Source of the DNA: JAPOUP01 sp965203605
GTDB taxonomy: Bacteria > Pseudomonadota > Alphaproteobacteria > Rhodobacterales > Rhodobacteraceae
DNA: 64,000 nt
NCBI GenBank assembly: GCA_965203605.1
Contig: OZ241902.1
Coordinates: 4,836,001-4,900,000 of the forward strand
Direction of reading: 5' to 3'
A program made the translations under genes and the position numbers. Each line of letters starts with the position of its first letter. The stretch's first letter is position 1. Positions 21,304 through 30,419 of the stretch are shown here, piece after piece. The notes under the pieces were generated by a model, which did not search any database, was not told the origin of the DNA, and saw nothing but the letters and a program-made list of their open reading frames with translations.

Positions 21304-22658
21304 GGGTCATAAGGCTTTGCAGAACTACCGTTCGGAATTAGGGTTTCTGAGAGGGCGCAATTCTCCGGTCGCAATGTTTTCTGGCAGATCGAATGCGTGC
21401 CTGCCGAGGAAATTTATATGTCTGTTGGTAAGGGGCGATATTCTGGCAACATCATCTGGGCTGACATTCCAGCCTTCCGTTTCGAGTTGATCGAGTACGG
21501 GTTGCATGTAGGTTGCGTTCCAGAAAGCAATAGCATTGAGGGTGAACCCGAGCGCTCCAGGTTGTTCTTCCTGACCTTGCCGATAGGGTTTGCGGATTTC
21601 CCCCCTTTCACCGTAGCAGACGCGCCGGGCCAGGCTATGGCGAAGCTCCTGGCGGTTGAGTTGGATCAGAATGCGCCGCCGCGTTTCCTCGTCGTTGACG
21701 AATCTGAGGATATGCAGCGACTTGATGATCTTTCCCAATTCGCCAAGGGCTTTGGCGAGTGCCGTGGTGCGCTCGCGCACCTGAAGCGTACGCATGACCG
21801 CGCCTGCATGGATATGTCCAAACTTCAGCGATCCGGCCAGACGCAACAGGTCTTCCCAGTTTTCAATAATGATGCGGACATTGATCCTGTTGCGGGCGAG
21901 CGGGTCAGGCGGACCATAGTCGGCTTGGCGGTCGATGCGCCAAAGTCGGGTCTGGCCGATATCCGCAAGCCGGGGACTGAACTGGTAGCCGAGCAACCAA
22001 AAGAGTCCGAAGACGATATCGGAGTAGGCCGCCGCGTCGGTCATGATTTCCACGGGTTCGAGATCAGTTTCCTGATCGAGCAAAAGCGCAAGGATGAACA
22101 TGCTGTCGCGCAGGGTTCCAGGGACGACAAGGGCATTGAGGCCGGTGAACTGGTCGGAGACAGGATTGTAGAGAGTGATGCCGCGGCCGGTCTTGAAGTA
22201 TTTTGGATCAGGGCCAGCATGAATGACCGTGGGTGGTGCAGAAAAACGAATTCCGTCTGCGGAGGCAACATCACCAGTTCCCCAATGTTGTACAATCGGC
22301 AGTTCATTGTGGGCAGCGACGATGCGGGCATTGGCCGTCGTGATCGTCTCGGAGCGGATGAAGTTCTGGCTGATCCAGGAAAGCCTGTCCCGCCGGAGGG
22401 GTGGAAAGCTCGCCTGTGCGATCGGTTCAAAGCCAATGTTGCAAGCCTCGGCGAGCAGCACGGCACACAGGCTCGTCTGGAAGCCATCGACACGCGCACG
22501 CCGCTCTGTGACATGGGTAAAATCCTGCGCAAAACCGGTACGGTTGGCGACTTCGAGAAGCACATCCGAGAGATCGACCTTTGGCAATCTGATCCGCATG
22601 GCGGCCCTCAGCTTTCTCAGGCTGTCGGGTTCTTCGATGAGACGTGGTCCGGAATGGC
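21304..22658 (-). mobile_element. Tn3-family transposon, right fragment (inverted)
   Basis: Carries the C-terminal half of tnpA and a candidate terminal repeat beginning GGGGTCATAAGGCTTTGCAG at 21304, as expected for a Tn3-family end just past the tnpA stop. It is opposite in orientation to the left fragment at 6426-8757. Confidence 0.65.
21325..22658 (-). pseudogene. tnpA: Tn3 transposase TnpA, C-terminal (catalytic) half
   Basis: About 430 residues from IEEPDSLRKLRAAMRIRLPKVDLSDVLLEVANRTGF to the stop at 21325. It holds the DDE domain features of Tn3 transposases: SADGIRFSAP (first Asp), GLNALVVPGTLRDSMFILALLLDQE, EIMTDAAAYSDIVFGLFWLLGYQFSPRLADIG (second Asp), and NAIAFWNATYMQPVLD near the end. 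It has no own start; the frame enters from CRISPR repeat sequence. Joining it to the half at 7080-8757 at a GACCG/TCTCATC boundary restores TPLD-R-LIEEPDSL in frame, so both halves come from one gene. Confidence 0.85.
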
Positions 22659-22817
22659 ATTGTAGCTGTTCAGAATTCGGGGTCCAGCCGCAACGTGAGG
22701 CGGCGCTGGTGGTCTGGGCCACGATTGTAGCTGTTCAGAATTCGGGGTCCAGCCGCAACGTGAGGCGGCGCTGGTGGTCTGGGCCACGATTGTAGCTGTT
22801 CAGAATTCGGGGTCCAG
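22659..22817 (-). CRISPR. CRISPR mini-array B (2 full + 1 truncated repeat)
   Basis: Same repeat as array A, read on the minus strand. Full repeats are at 22659-22694 and 22724-22759; a copy lacking its first 7 nt is at 22789-22817. The two 29-nt spacers (22695-22723 and 22760-22788) are identical, so this is a 65-bp tandem duplication. No cas gene is adjacent. On one side it abuts tnpA-C; on the other, unrelated DNA. Confidence 0.93.
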
Positions 22818-22844
22818 AGGCCGGACGTTCTTGCCGAAGCATTT

Positions 22845-23024
22845 TCAGCTAAGGATGAAACCGAGGATGGCTACGGCCAGACCCAGCATTCCGGCGATCG
22901 CCAGAAGCATCCGGGTCTCGCGGGCGGCCATATCCGCCTTCAACCGCTCATAGGACGTGTTCATGCGTTCCTCCAGGACGGCGACCCGCCGGGCGGGTCC
23001 GTGGCTGTCCGGCGCTTCGCTCAT
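22845..23024 (-). CDS. Small leaderless coiled-coil membrane protein (intact type)
   Basis: 59 residues: MSEAPDSHGPARRVAVLEERMNT, then a short coiled coil (YERLKADMAARETR) and one membrane helix (LLAIAGMLGLAVAILGFIL). The ATG is 7 nt after the -10 box of the promoter at 23032-23060, so the mRNA is expected to start at the codon. VAVLEERMNT is shared exactly with the gene at 4477. The build (short soluble coil, one helix) recalls phage XhlA-type proteins, but I cannot confirm that. Confidence 0.6.
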   Translation of the reverse strand: MSEAPDSHGPARRVAVLEERMNTSYERLKADMAARETRMLLAIAGMLGLAVAILGFILS

Positions 23025-23031
23025 GCAGACC

Positions 23032-23060
23032 AACATAAAACCGGCGTGGACGCGGCGCAA
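23032..23060 (-). promoter_or_regulatory. Leaderless-type promoter, copy 4
   Basis: Minus strand TTGCGC (23060-23055), 17 nt, TATGTT (23037-23032), 7 nt to the ATG at 23024. Confidence 0.6.
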
Positions 23061-23137
23061 GGGGTAGGGGATGATGAATCAGCTGTGAGGAACGTCGCCT
23101 CACGGACCTTTTTTGGATAGACCCAGTAAGGAAGCTC

Positions 23138-24093
23138 TCAGCCGAAAGGGACATGCACGAGCTGCGCGGCGGCGGCCCTGGCGGTTTCGGGACGGCGGTC
23201 GTAGCGGGCTGTCGTCACGGGGCTGGCGTGTCCGGCGAGCGTCTGGACCATGGCGATGTCTGCGCCGGCCTCGAGGGCGGCGGACACGAATGACCTCCGC
23301 AGGTCGTGCGGCGAGCAGTGCGCGATCCCCGCCTCCCGGGCGCGTTTCCGGAGCCGCGCCATCAATGACTGGGCGGTCATGGGGAGGAGGCTGGCCGCGC
23401 CGGTCTGCGAGACCCGCGTGAGCAGCGGACCCTCGGCCCGGCCGCGGGCGTCGAGCCAGGCTCCGAGCGCCGCCCGGGCGCCCCGGGGGGCGTAGACGGT
23501 CCGCTCGCGGTTGCCCTTGCCGATGACGCGGACCGCGCCGGTCCCGGGATCGAGGTCCTCAAGGCGCACCGCCGCGGCTTCGGACCGGCGCAGGCCACAG
23601 CCGAACATCAGCCCGAAGGCCGCCGCGTCCCGCGCGCCGCCGGGCGTCCCGTCGGCGCAGGACCTGAAGAGGGCCGAGAGCTCGCCGGCGTCGAGCGACC
23701 GTCCGGCGGGCAGCCGGGATCCCCGGACCGCCGGGACGTCGGCCGCCCGGCGGTACGCGTCGGTCGGGATCAGGCCAAGGCGCCAGGCCGCCCGGAGGAC
23801 TCCGCGGATCCCGGAGAGCGCCTTGTTGGCGGACGACGGCGCGTAGCGGTCGGCGAGGGAGGCGCGGAGGGCGGCGACATGCCGGTGCCGGAGACCGTGC
23901 CAGGGGCAGGCCTCCGGATCCGGGTGGCCGAGGAGTGCGGAGACCTGCGCGAGCGACGCCGCCATCGAGCGCCGGCCGTCGCCCGGGGACAGGCTTGCGA
24001 GGTAGACGAGGACCGGGCTGCGGTCGGCGGGCAGCCGGCCATCCGGGGGAAGGGCCGGAACCGGAGGGGCGGGGGGGCGGGGGGGTCCGTCAT
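23138..24093 (-). CDS. Tyrosine recombinase / integrase, frame break near start
   Basis: The body shows the full catalytic set: FGCGLRRSEAAAVRLEDL (Arg), VRVIGKGNRERTVY (Lys), SPHDLRRSFVSAALEAG (His-x-x-Arg) and LAGHASPVTTARYDRR (His and Tyr). An N-terminal SAM-like domain precedes it (SMAASLAQVSALL, SSANKALSGIRGVLRAAWRLG). The natural ATG at 24093 (MTDPP) overlaps the upstream stop (ATGA) but is in another frame. One extra C, or a -1 slip, in the two C7 runs at 24064-24086 would join it to the body. It probably integrates this mobile region; no att pair could be identified by eye. Confidence 0.75.
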
Positions 24094-24308
24094 GCCCGGC
24101 TCCGGCCGGACAGGGTCCGGAGAACGTCGAGCATGTCCTTGTGGGCGTCGCTGCCGCGCGGCACCCGGTAACGGGTTCCGTCGATGGCGCCGCGCCATGG
24201 CAGCCCGCCGCTCCGTTTCGCCCGTCGGAGGGCGTCGCGGAGCGCTTTTGGGTGAACCCCATGCCCGCGGGCCAGCTCGGCGGCGGATTCGATGTATCCC
24301 TCTCCCAT
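24090..24308 (-). CDS. Small DNA-binding-like protein upstream of integrase
   Basis: 72 residues: MGEGYIESAAELARGHGVHPKALRDALRRAKRSGG has the spacing of a helix-turn-helix (AAELARGHGVHPKALRDAL), followed by GTRYRVPRGSDAHKDMLDVLRTLSG. It overlaps the integrase start by 4 nt. A wHTH protein coupled to a recombinase could be an excisionase or directionality factor; that is inference from position. Confidence 0.5.
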   Translation of the reverse strand: MGEGYIESAAELARGHGVHPKALRDALRRAKRSGGLPWRGAIDGTRYRVPRGSDAHKDMLDVLRTLSGRSRA

Positions 24309-24420
24309 GCGCAGCTTCCCTTCCGTGACCGGTGTTTGCGGTAATTTACATTACCATAACCGGTTTCGGACCAGCGGCCAAGGTGGCAATACTGCTAAAT
24401 ATATATACTTATACCCCCCC

Positions 24421-25813
24421 CCACTTCCACTCCGAAGTGCAACACCAGTGGCGGTGGTGACCGGTTCTGCTGCCGCATGATGTTGCGTATCGGCCAGGAA
24501 GCGGCGACAGTCCCTGTGACGAAACAGGAGAGACCGCCATGCCCGAGGGCCAGCGCCACCTGACCCATGAGGATGGATGCCGGATCGGCGCACTGAAGGA
24601 AAGCGGGATCTCCGACGGGGCGGTCGCGGCCCGTCCGGGCCGTGACCGTTCGTCGGTCTGGCGGGAGCTGCGCCGGAACGGCGGGGATTCGGGCTACAGC
24701 CCGGGCGAGGCGCGGGGGAAAGCGGAGGCGCGCCGCGGCGGGGCGTCGTCTGTCCCGAGGAAGATGACTGCGGAGCGCTGGGCGCATGTGGAGACGTGCC
24801 TGACGGAGGGCTGGAGCCCGGAGCGGATCGCGGGACGGCTGCGTCCGGGGGCGGCTGGGCGGTGGGCCGCCAGTGGACATCCGGGTATCCGAGGCCGACA
24901 GGAAGGCGGGCGGCGGGCTGTTCCCGCTGCTGAGGCGGCGCGGCGGAAAACCGAACCGGGGGGCGGGCGGCACCCGGGCCGGGGCCACATCCCGGGCCGG
25001 GTGGACATCTCCGGGAGGCCTGCGGAGGTGGAGAGCAGGGAGCGTGTGGGCGACCGGGAGGCGGACACGATCATCGGCAGGGGCCACAGCGGGGCGGTGG
25101 TCCCGCTCGTGGACCGCGCCTTGAGATACACGTTTTTCCAGAGGGTTGACCGGCGCACCTCGGCTGCGGTCTCCGCCGCGATGCTGGCGATGCTGGAGCC
25201 GTCCGACACCCCCGTCCACACGGTCACGGCGGACAACGGAAAGGAGTTCGCGGGCCACGCCGGCGTGGCGGAGGCGCTGAAGGCCGGCTTCTTCCTCGCG
25301 ACCCCCCAGCACTCCCGGGAGAGGGGCCCGACCGGGCACACCAACGGGCTGGCGCGGCGGTACCTGCCGAAGGGGACGGACCTGCGGGCGGTCAGCGACG
25401 CGGAGGTGGGACGGGTGCAGGACCGCACGGACGCGCGTCCGCGCAGGGTGCCCGGCTACCGGACGCCCGCCGAGGTGTTCCACCGGGTCCGCCCTCCCTG
25501 ACGCGGCCCGCCCGCCCGCCCCCCCCCCCCCCCCCCCCCACCGGGAGGGGTGGACAGGATTCCGCCGCCGCGTCCGTCCGGGCTCCGGTCGGGCTGCGCC
25601 CTCCCTGCGCCCGGACGGACGCGACCCGCCCCGGCGGAGGCGTTGCGCCGCCCGGAAAGCCCGGATAAACTCCATACGGAAGGGACCACAGCCGTTCCGG
25701 GGCCGGATCCGCGGTCCCCGGGGGCCGGAAACCACGCCTTCCGGCCATTCCCTTCGCTCGGGCTACGCCCCCGCTGCGGGAATGGCCGGTGTTGCACTTC
25801 GGAGTGGAAGTGG
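24421..25813 (+). mobile_element. IS30-family element
   Basis: 26-bp terminal inverted repeats, CCACTTCCACTCC... at 24421-24446 and ...GGAGTGGAAGTGG at 25788-25813, surround an IS30-type transposase gene. The left end lies next to a C-run; the right part after the gene (25502-25787) has a run of 21 C at 25519-25539 and no further gene. A lone copy of this end is at 45299-45333. Confidence 0.8.
24539..25501 (+). CDS. IS30-family transposase, internal frame disturbed
   Basis: 320 residues. The N-terminal HTH is HLTHEDGCRIGALKESGISDGAVA with SSVWRELRRNG. The DDE region is VGDREADTIIG (Asp), TADNGKEFAGH (Asp) and RERGPTGHTNGLARRYLPKGTDL (Glu), ending GYRTPAEVFH. Residues about 105-155 do not match the family; the neighbouring frame (EADRKAGGGLFPLLRRRGGKPNR) does. 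Two compensating frameshifts have therefore scrambled the segment between the HTH and the catalytic core. The enzyme may be impaired. The end EVFHRVRPP is close to the family length. Confidence 0.7.
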   Translation: MPEGQRHLTHEDGCRIGALKESGISDGAVAARPGRDRSSVWRELRRNGGDSGYSPGEARGKAEARRGGASSVPRKMTAERWAHVETCLTEGWSPERIAGRLRPGAAGRWAASGHPGIRGRQEGGRRAVPAAEAARRKTEPGGGRHPGRGHIPGRVDISGRPAEVESRERVGDREADTIIGRGHSGAVVPLVDRALRYTFFQRVDRRTSAAVSAAMLAMLEPSDTPVHTVTADNGKEFAGHAGVAEALKAGFFLATPQHSRERGPTGHTNGLARRYLPKGTDLRAVSDAEVGRVQDRTDARPRRVPGYRTPAEVFHRVRPP

Positions 25814-26342
25814 GGAGAGGATTCCGGGCGGTTTCCGGCCGCCGGGAAGGAAAAGTCCACCAAACCCGGTTCACGGAAACCCATGGAATACAGGGTCCGG
25901 AAGGGCTGGTGGGAATTGCTGTTGAAAAAGGTTCCTAACATGTCATTGCCGCCTCGGCGACCTTCGCCTCTTTCACCCGCACCTTCCCTCCGGGGAAGCC
26001 GGGGAAGTTCGCGGCCCCGCGGTCGCGCTGCGAGGCCGAGGTTCCGCTCCGGGCGGGACTGTCGGCCAGCGAGGCTTGGCCGACGTATAGATCATGACGG
26101 ACAGTCGCCATTGTGACTTTACCGAGGAACACGAGGTAGCCGGGCGTTTTGTCGATGCTGACATCGCACTTATGGGTGACGCCACGTCATAGGTCTAGGA
26201 CCGATTTTCGCTCTGTAAATTGAGATCCTTCCTCGATTCACTGTCAGTCCTTATCCTTGAGCGGGACCAGGAATCCAGGGCCTGACATTTTGGGCGGACG
26301 ATGGAAGTGGAGTCGTCAGATCCACAGAATCCACGCGCCGTT
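25814..26342. other. Non-coding stretch between IS30 and LysR fragment
   Basis: No gene I can support. A minus-strand frame (25935-26132) lacks a ribosome site and a recognisable product. Confidence 0.3.
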
Positions 26343-27196
26343 TCAACTATCGGGCATGCGCCAGTCATATAGGCCCGAATTGATGGCGTTGTCGATCGCC
26401 TCCACCATCAATCCACGGATTGCCGCTTCAGCCGGCGAAAGCCGTTCGACACGGGAACTGGCCAGATGCAGCACTCTGTCGAGACCGGGAATGTTGGTTC
26501 GCTTGGCCACAATCGTTCCGGCTTCGAGTTCCTGTGGGAAGAGTGCATATGGCGCCAGGACACACCTGCGCCCCTGTGTGACAAGTTCACGCCGGATGTT
26601 GATGGCCTGGATCTCAACATAGTCATGTAGCTCTAGCCCATGTTCCAAAATACCTTTATCGACGATTCGGCGCAGATGCTGGTTTCGGTCGTCAAGTGCC
26701 ATCGGAAGTCGAACGAGCTGGTCGAGTTTGATCGGCTCTTCAAATTCGCCGATCAGGTCCTTGTGGCCAACGACATGGATCGTTTCGATATATAGCGGGA
26801 GAGTTTCAATGGCTTCCGTATCTCTCAGCGAGTGGGTCACCGCGATTTCCAGTTCGCGTTTGCTGATCAGGCGATCCAATTGATCAGTCAGCCCCTGAGT
26901 CAACTGGACCGATACCTCGGGAAAGCGATCGGAAACGGTTTCAAGCAGCCCCGGCACGATTACCCGGCCCAATGAAGGCGTCACACCCAGACGGACGGTA
27001 CCCGACGGAATGGTGCCGAAGCTCCGCACATCAGCAATGGACTGAGACACGCGGAACACGATGTCCTCCGCATGGGCCTTCAGCCGTCGGCCCGCTTCGG
27101 TGAGTTGAACCCCACGCGAATGCCGTTCGATAAGTTGAACGCCAAGGTCCGCTTCAAGCTTACGCATCTGCTGACCCAAGGCTGGCTGGGTTACGT
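26343..27196 (-). pseudogene. LysR-type regulator, N-terminus removed by IS
   Basis: About 285 residues of a LysR-family regulator. The second part of the winged HTH (QTLNVTQPALGQQMRKLEADLGVQLIERHSRGVQLTEAG) and the whole effector domain (GTVRLGVTPSLGRVIVPGLLE... to WRMPDS) are present. The first ~27 residues, including the first HTH helix, are gone because the IS at 27200 entered there; the codons upstream now belong to the IS end. DNA binding is probably lost. The gene likely controlled the aldehyde/alcohol dehydrogenase genes at 30420-32988. Confidence 0.8.
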
Positions 27197-27199
27197 TAA

Positions 27200-28218
27200 G
27201 AGTTTGACTCATAAGTCATTGTTTTAATTATATCATTCAGTTTCAGGTACTTGCGTCCCTCGCCAGCCGCCGGAACAGGAACCGGCAGGCGGCCAGCTGC
27301 GCCCACGCCACGGAGCTCGCCAGGCTCCGCCCGCAGTCCTTCGCCAGGCGGCGGCGGCGCGACATCCAGGCGAAGGCGCCATCCACGACCCAGCGGCGGT
27401 ACAGCACCGTGAAGCCCTGGTTCCCCTGGGTCTTTCCACGATCCCCGGCACCTCGGGGACACCCGGCTCCGCGAGCCTGCCGCGCGGTCCCGCGCCGCTG
27501 CAGCCGCTGTCGGCCCACAGTTCCGTCACCTTCGGCGCCTTCCCGAGCATCGCCAGGATGACGTCCGGAGCGCCGTCCCGGTCCCGGACGTCGGCCGTGT
27601 GGGCCTGGACCACGATCGGGGTCCCCTCCACGTCCACGGCGATGTGCCCAGTGTCGAGGCGAACACCACCTGGCATCTGGTGTCCCCTCCACGTCCACGG
27701 CGATGTGCCGCTTCCGGCCCCTGGTTCTCTTTCCGGCGTGGTGTCCCGACGGCCCCGCCGTCTCCGTCGTCCTCACCGACTGGCTGCCGGTCCCGGCGGC
27801 GGTCGGCTCCGGGCCACGCCCCGCCCGGTCGCGGGCCAGTCCGCGCAGCGCATCCATCATGCGCTCCATGACGCCGCTGCCGCGCCAGGCGTGGAAGCAA
27901 CCCTGGACCGTGGCAAACGGAGCGGAACACCTGGGAACCGCCCGCCACTGGCAGCCCGTCGCCGGCATGTACTGGATCGCGTGGAGGACCTCGCGGAGAT
28001 CCGTGGACCTGGGGCGGCCCAGCCCCGGCGGCGGCGGGAGAAGCGGCTTGATCAGGGCCCACTCCCCGTCCGTCAGGTCACTTTCATATCGCTCGGAAAT
28101 GCGCTTATACTTCTCCCGGGTGGTCTCGCTCCAGGCCATGGTAGCCTCCCTGTCTGGTTGCAGACTGACACGGAGATACCACATCTGGCGGAGACCATCC
28201 ACATTTTCGGTCAACCTC
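27200..28218 (-). mobile_element. IS5-type element, copy 1 (1019 bp)
   Basis: Ends GAGTTTGAC and GTCAACCTC, flanked by TAA on both sides (27197-27199 and 28219-28221), fitting the TNA duplications of the IS1031 group. Copy 2 at 33344-34362 has the same length and only a few differences. Confidence 0.85.
27243..28139 (-). pseudogene. IS5-type transposase with internal lesion (copy 1)
   Basis: Starts MAWSETTREKYKRISERY with the N-terminal DUF4096-like domain (LTDGEWALIKPLLPPPPGLGRPRSTDLREVL). At RKRHIAVDVEGTP a ~67-bp imperfect duplication interrupts the gene: CACGTCCACGGCGATGTG occurs twice, about 27629-27706. The catalytic middle (IVVQAHTADVRDRDGAP, LWADSG) is then in another frame, and the end (GFTVLYRRWVVDGAFAWMS, the Glu region) is back in the first frame. 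An active enzyme cannot be made without frame changes. Confidence 0.75.
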
Positions 28219-28391
28219 TAAGTCTTTCCGCAGCCGCCGTGAGGCTATTGAGTTCTGAAATCGCCAGAAAGTAGCGAAGCTGTTTCAAGTCCATGGGATT
28301 TCTATAAGTCCTGCTTTGGCCTTTCAAAAGAAGATATTCTTTGTCCGCTCATTTGGGCAGACCTAGGGTTTCGACGACTAGTATCCCACCA

Positions 28392-29600
28392 TCATTGTGT
28401 TGATGGGTAGAGGGATCTGAGCTTTATCCGGGCGTCCCCGGTCCTGAAACGCCAGTCCACCGGTTTCGACGACGGGTTCCGGTGCGCCTGCCATGCGTCG
28501 ACCTCCCGCACCATCGCCTCGCGGTCGGGAATGCGCCTGGCGGGGCACTGCCGGGACAGGACGTCTGTCCCGGTCTCCGCCATGTCCGGCCAGCTGCCGT
28601 GCTTCGGCGTGTGGTGGACCTCGAAGCGGTCGGCGGGCCGCGACGCCTCCGCCGGCCCGGACGTCTCGTACAGGGTCGACAGCCTGTGGGTGTCGGGTTG
28701 TCCATCACCGGGACGATTCTCCGGTCGGGGAAATGGACGTCGGCCATGTCGGCGGGCAACCCTGCGAAGTCCCGCCTCCTGCGCCGGTCGGTGACCTTCA
28801 CGTGGCGCCATGCCTCCAGCGGCGCGTACACCATGAACAGGTTCGCCGTTCCGTTGCGTTCGTACCCGAAATCGTACGCGGCGGGCTGGCCGGGACGCGT
28901 CGGAAGCGGCATCCGCGTCTCCCTCGTCCGCCGCTCCGGGGTCCCGTCCATGCAGACGGGCACGGTGCCGTCGTCGTACTCCCGGCTGCAGGTCTCGGGA
29001 CGTCCTCCATGGCGCAGACGGAATCGGCGCTTTCCTTCGGCGGGATGCACCGGCATTCGCTCCGCCACGGCTTGATGTCGTTTTTTTCAGCCCCTGCCGG
29101 ACCGTCCCGTCGGAGATGCTGCCGACGACCTCCAGCCCGCCGGGCCTGTCGGCGAGCAGCCGCATCGTCCAGCGCGCGTGCCCCTCCGGCGGACCGGAGC
29201 GGGCCAGCATCGCCAGCTTCGCCTGGCCCCCGCCGTCCAACCGGGGCTTCCTGCTGTTGGCCTGCTCCTTCCTCTCCAGCGCCGCCTCAAGGCCCCCGGC
29301 ACGAACTTCCTGCGGGCCCGCTCCACCGTCGCCGTCCCGGCCCCGGGGATGTCCGCGATGTCGGCGTCCCCGCGTCCGCCGCCGTCGCGGTTGGCGTCCG
29401 CCAGAAGCAGGATGTGCGCCCGCCGGCGCCGCGTCACCGACCCCTTTCCACCGTCGACGATCCCCTGCAGGAGCGACCGCTCCCCGTCGTCCAGCCGTAC
29501 GTGATATATCTTCCTGCCACCCGTTCCCATGGCCTGCCGCCTCATGATGCCCCCGGAACCGCCGGCGGACATCCGCCCGATCCTGAGGGTCTGTTGGTTG
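28392..29600 (-). pseudogene. IS630-family transposase relic
   Basis: Pieces of one transposase are spread over three frames. MRRQAMGTGGRKIYHVRLDDGE and RRRAHILLLADANRDGGGR (N-terminal HTH) run from about 29560. ARWTMRLLADRPGGLEVVG follows in a second frame. YDFGYERNGTANLFMVYAPLEAWRHV and VDWRFRTGDARIKLRSLYP (C-terminal end) follow in others. The order is that of IS630/Tc1-like enzymes. Several frameshifts make it inactive. IS ends could not be defined. Confidence 0.65.
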
Positions 29601-29677
29601 CTGTTGCGGCAGGTATAAGGTATCAAGGGGAACATGGCAGGCGGACAGGCATCAATTCAACACTGGCGGGATACTAG

Positions 29678-30390
29678 GGCCTGTTGACAATTGGGTTGCG
29701 ATTCGGCGCGTCCCCTGTTATTTTCGCCGCAATGCAGGCCGGAACGGTGGCACAGGCAAGAGACAGGCAAGAGACAGGCAAGAGACAGGCAAGAGAGCAG
29801 GTGACATGATGAATGCGGACAGGACGGTGCTGACCGACGCCATGTGGGCGCGGATCAAGGACATGCTGCCCGGCAGGGCGACCGATCCCGGCACCACCGC
29901 GGCGGACATCCGGCGGTTCGTGGAGGCGGTGCCCGTGCGGTTCCGGACGGGCTCGCCGTGGCGCGGCCTTCCGGAGCGCTTCGGCAACTGGAACAGCGTC
30001 TCCAGGCGGTTCCGCCGCTGGGCGCTGTCCGGGGCGGCCTGACGGGCAAGGTCGTGGCGGCCGTGGACGCGCCCGGATACCTGGTCCGCTTCGTGATCCT
30101 GCCCGGGCAGGCGCACGGCCCCGCGGGGACGGCGAAGCTTCTGGACCGGCTCCTGGAGGATCTGGCCCAGCGCGGGGCGGAGGCGGTGGTTCCGTCGAAG
30201 CGGAACCGGACGGAGCCCAGGGAGCACGACCGGGAGATGTATGGGTGGCGGCATCAGGTCGAGAGTTTCTTCGCCAGAACCAGGGAGTTCCGTGCGATCG
30301 CAACGCGCTACGACAGGACGGACGCGAGCTTTGCGGCCGGGATTCATCCCGTAGCCGGCGTGGTGGCGGCAGCATGATTGTCAACAGACC
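29678..30390 (+). mobile_element. Deletion derivative of an IS427-type IS (713 bp)
   Basis: Imperfect ends GGCCTGTTGACAATT and GATTGTCAACAGACC with CTAG target duplications on both sides (29674-29677 and 30391-30394), typical of IS427-group IS5 elements. The transposase is reduced to its N-terminal part (LTDAMWARIKDMLPGRATDPG, WRGLPERFGNWNSVSRRFRRWA) and C-terminal part (LVRFVILPGQAHG, WRHQVESFFARTREFRAIATRYD); the catalytic Asp region between them is deleted. It could move only in trans. A short tandem repeat (AGACAGGCAAG, several copies near 29757-29793) lies inside it. Confidence 0.75.
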
Positions 30391-30419
30391 CTAGCTAGCA
30401 GGAAACGGATATTGGATAG

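Noticed and set aside
24395..25735. Minus-strand frame of about 446 codons over the IS30 element
   Set aside because: Low-complexity Arg/Pro/Gly product antisense to the IS30 transposase; runs through the poly-C tract.
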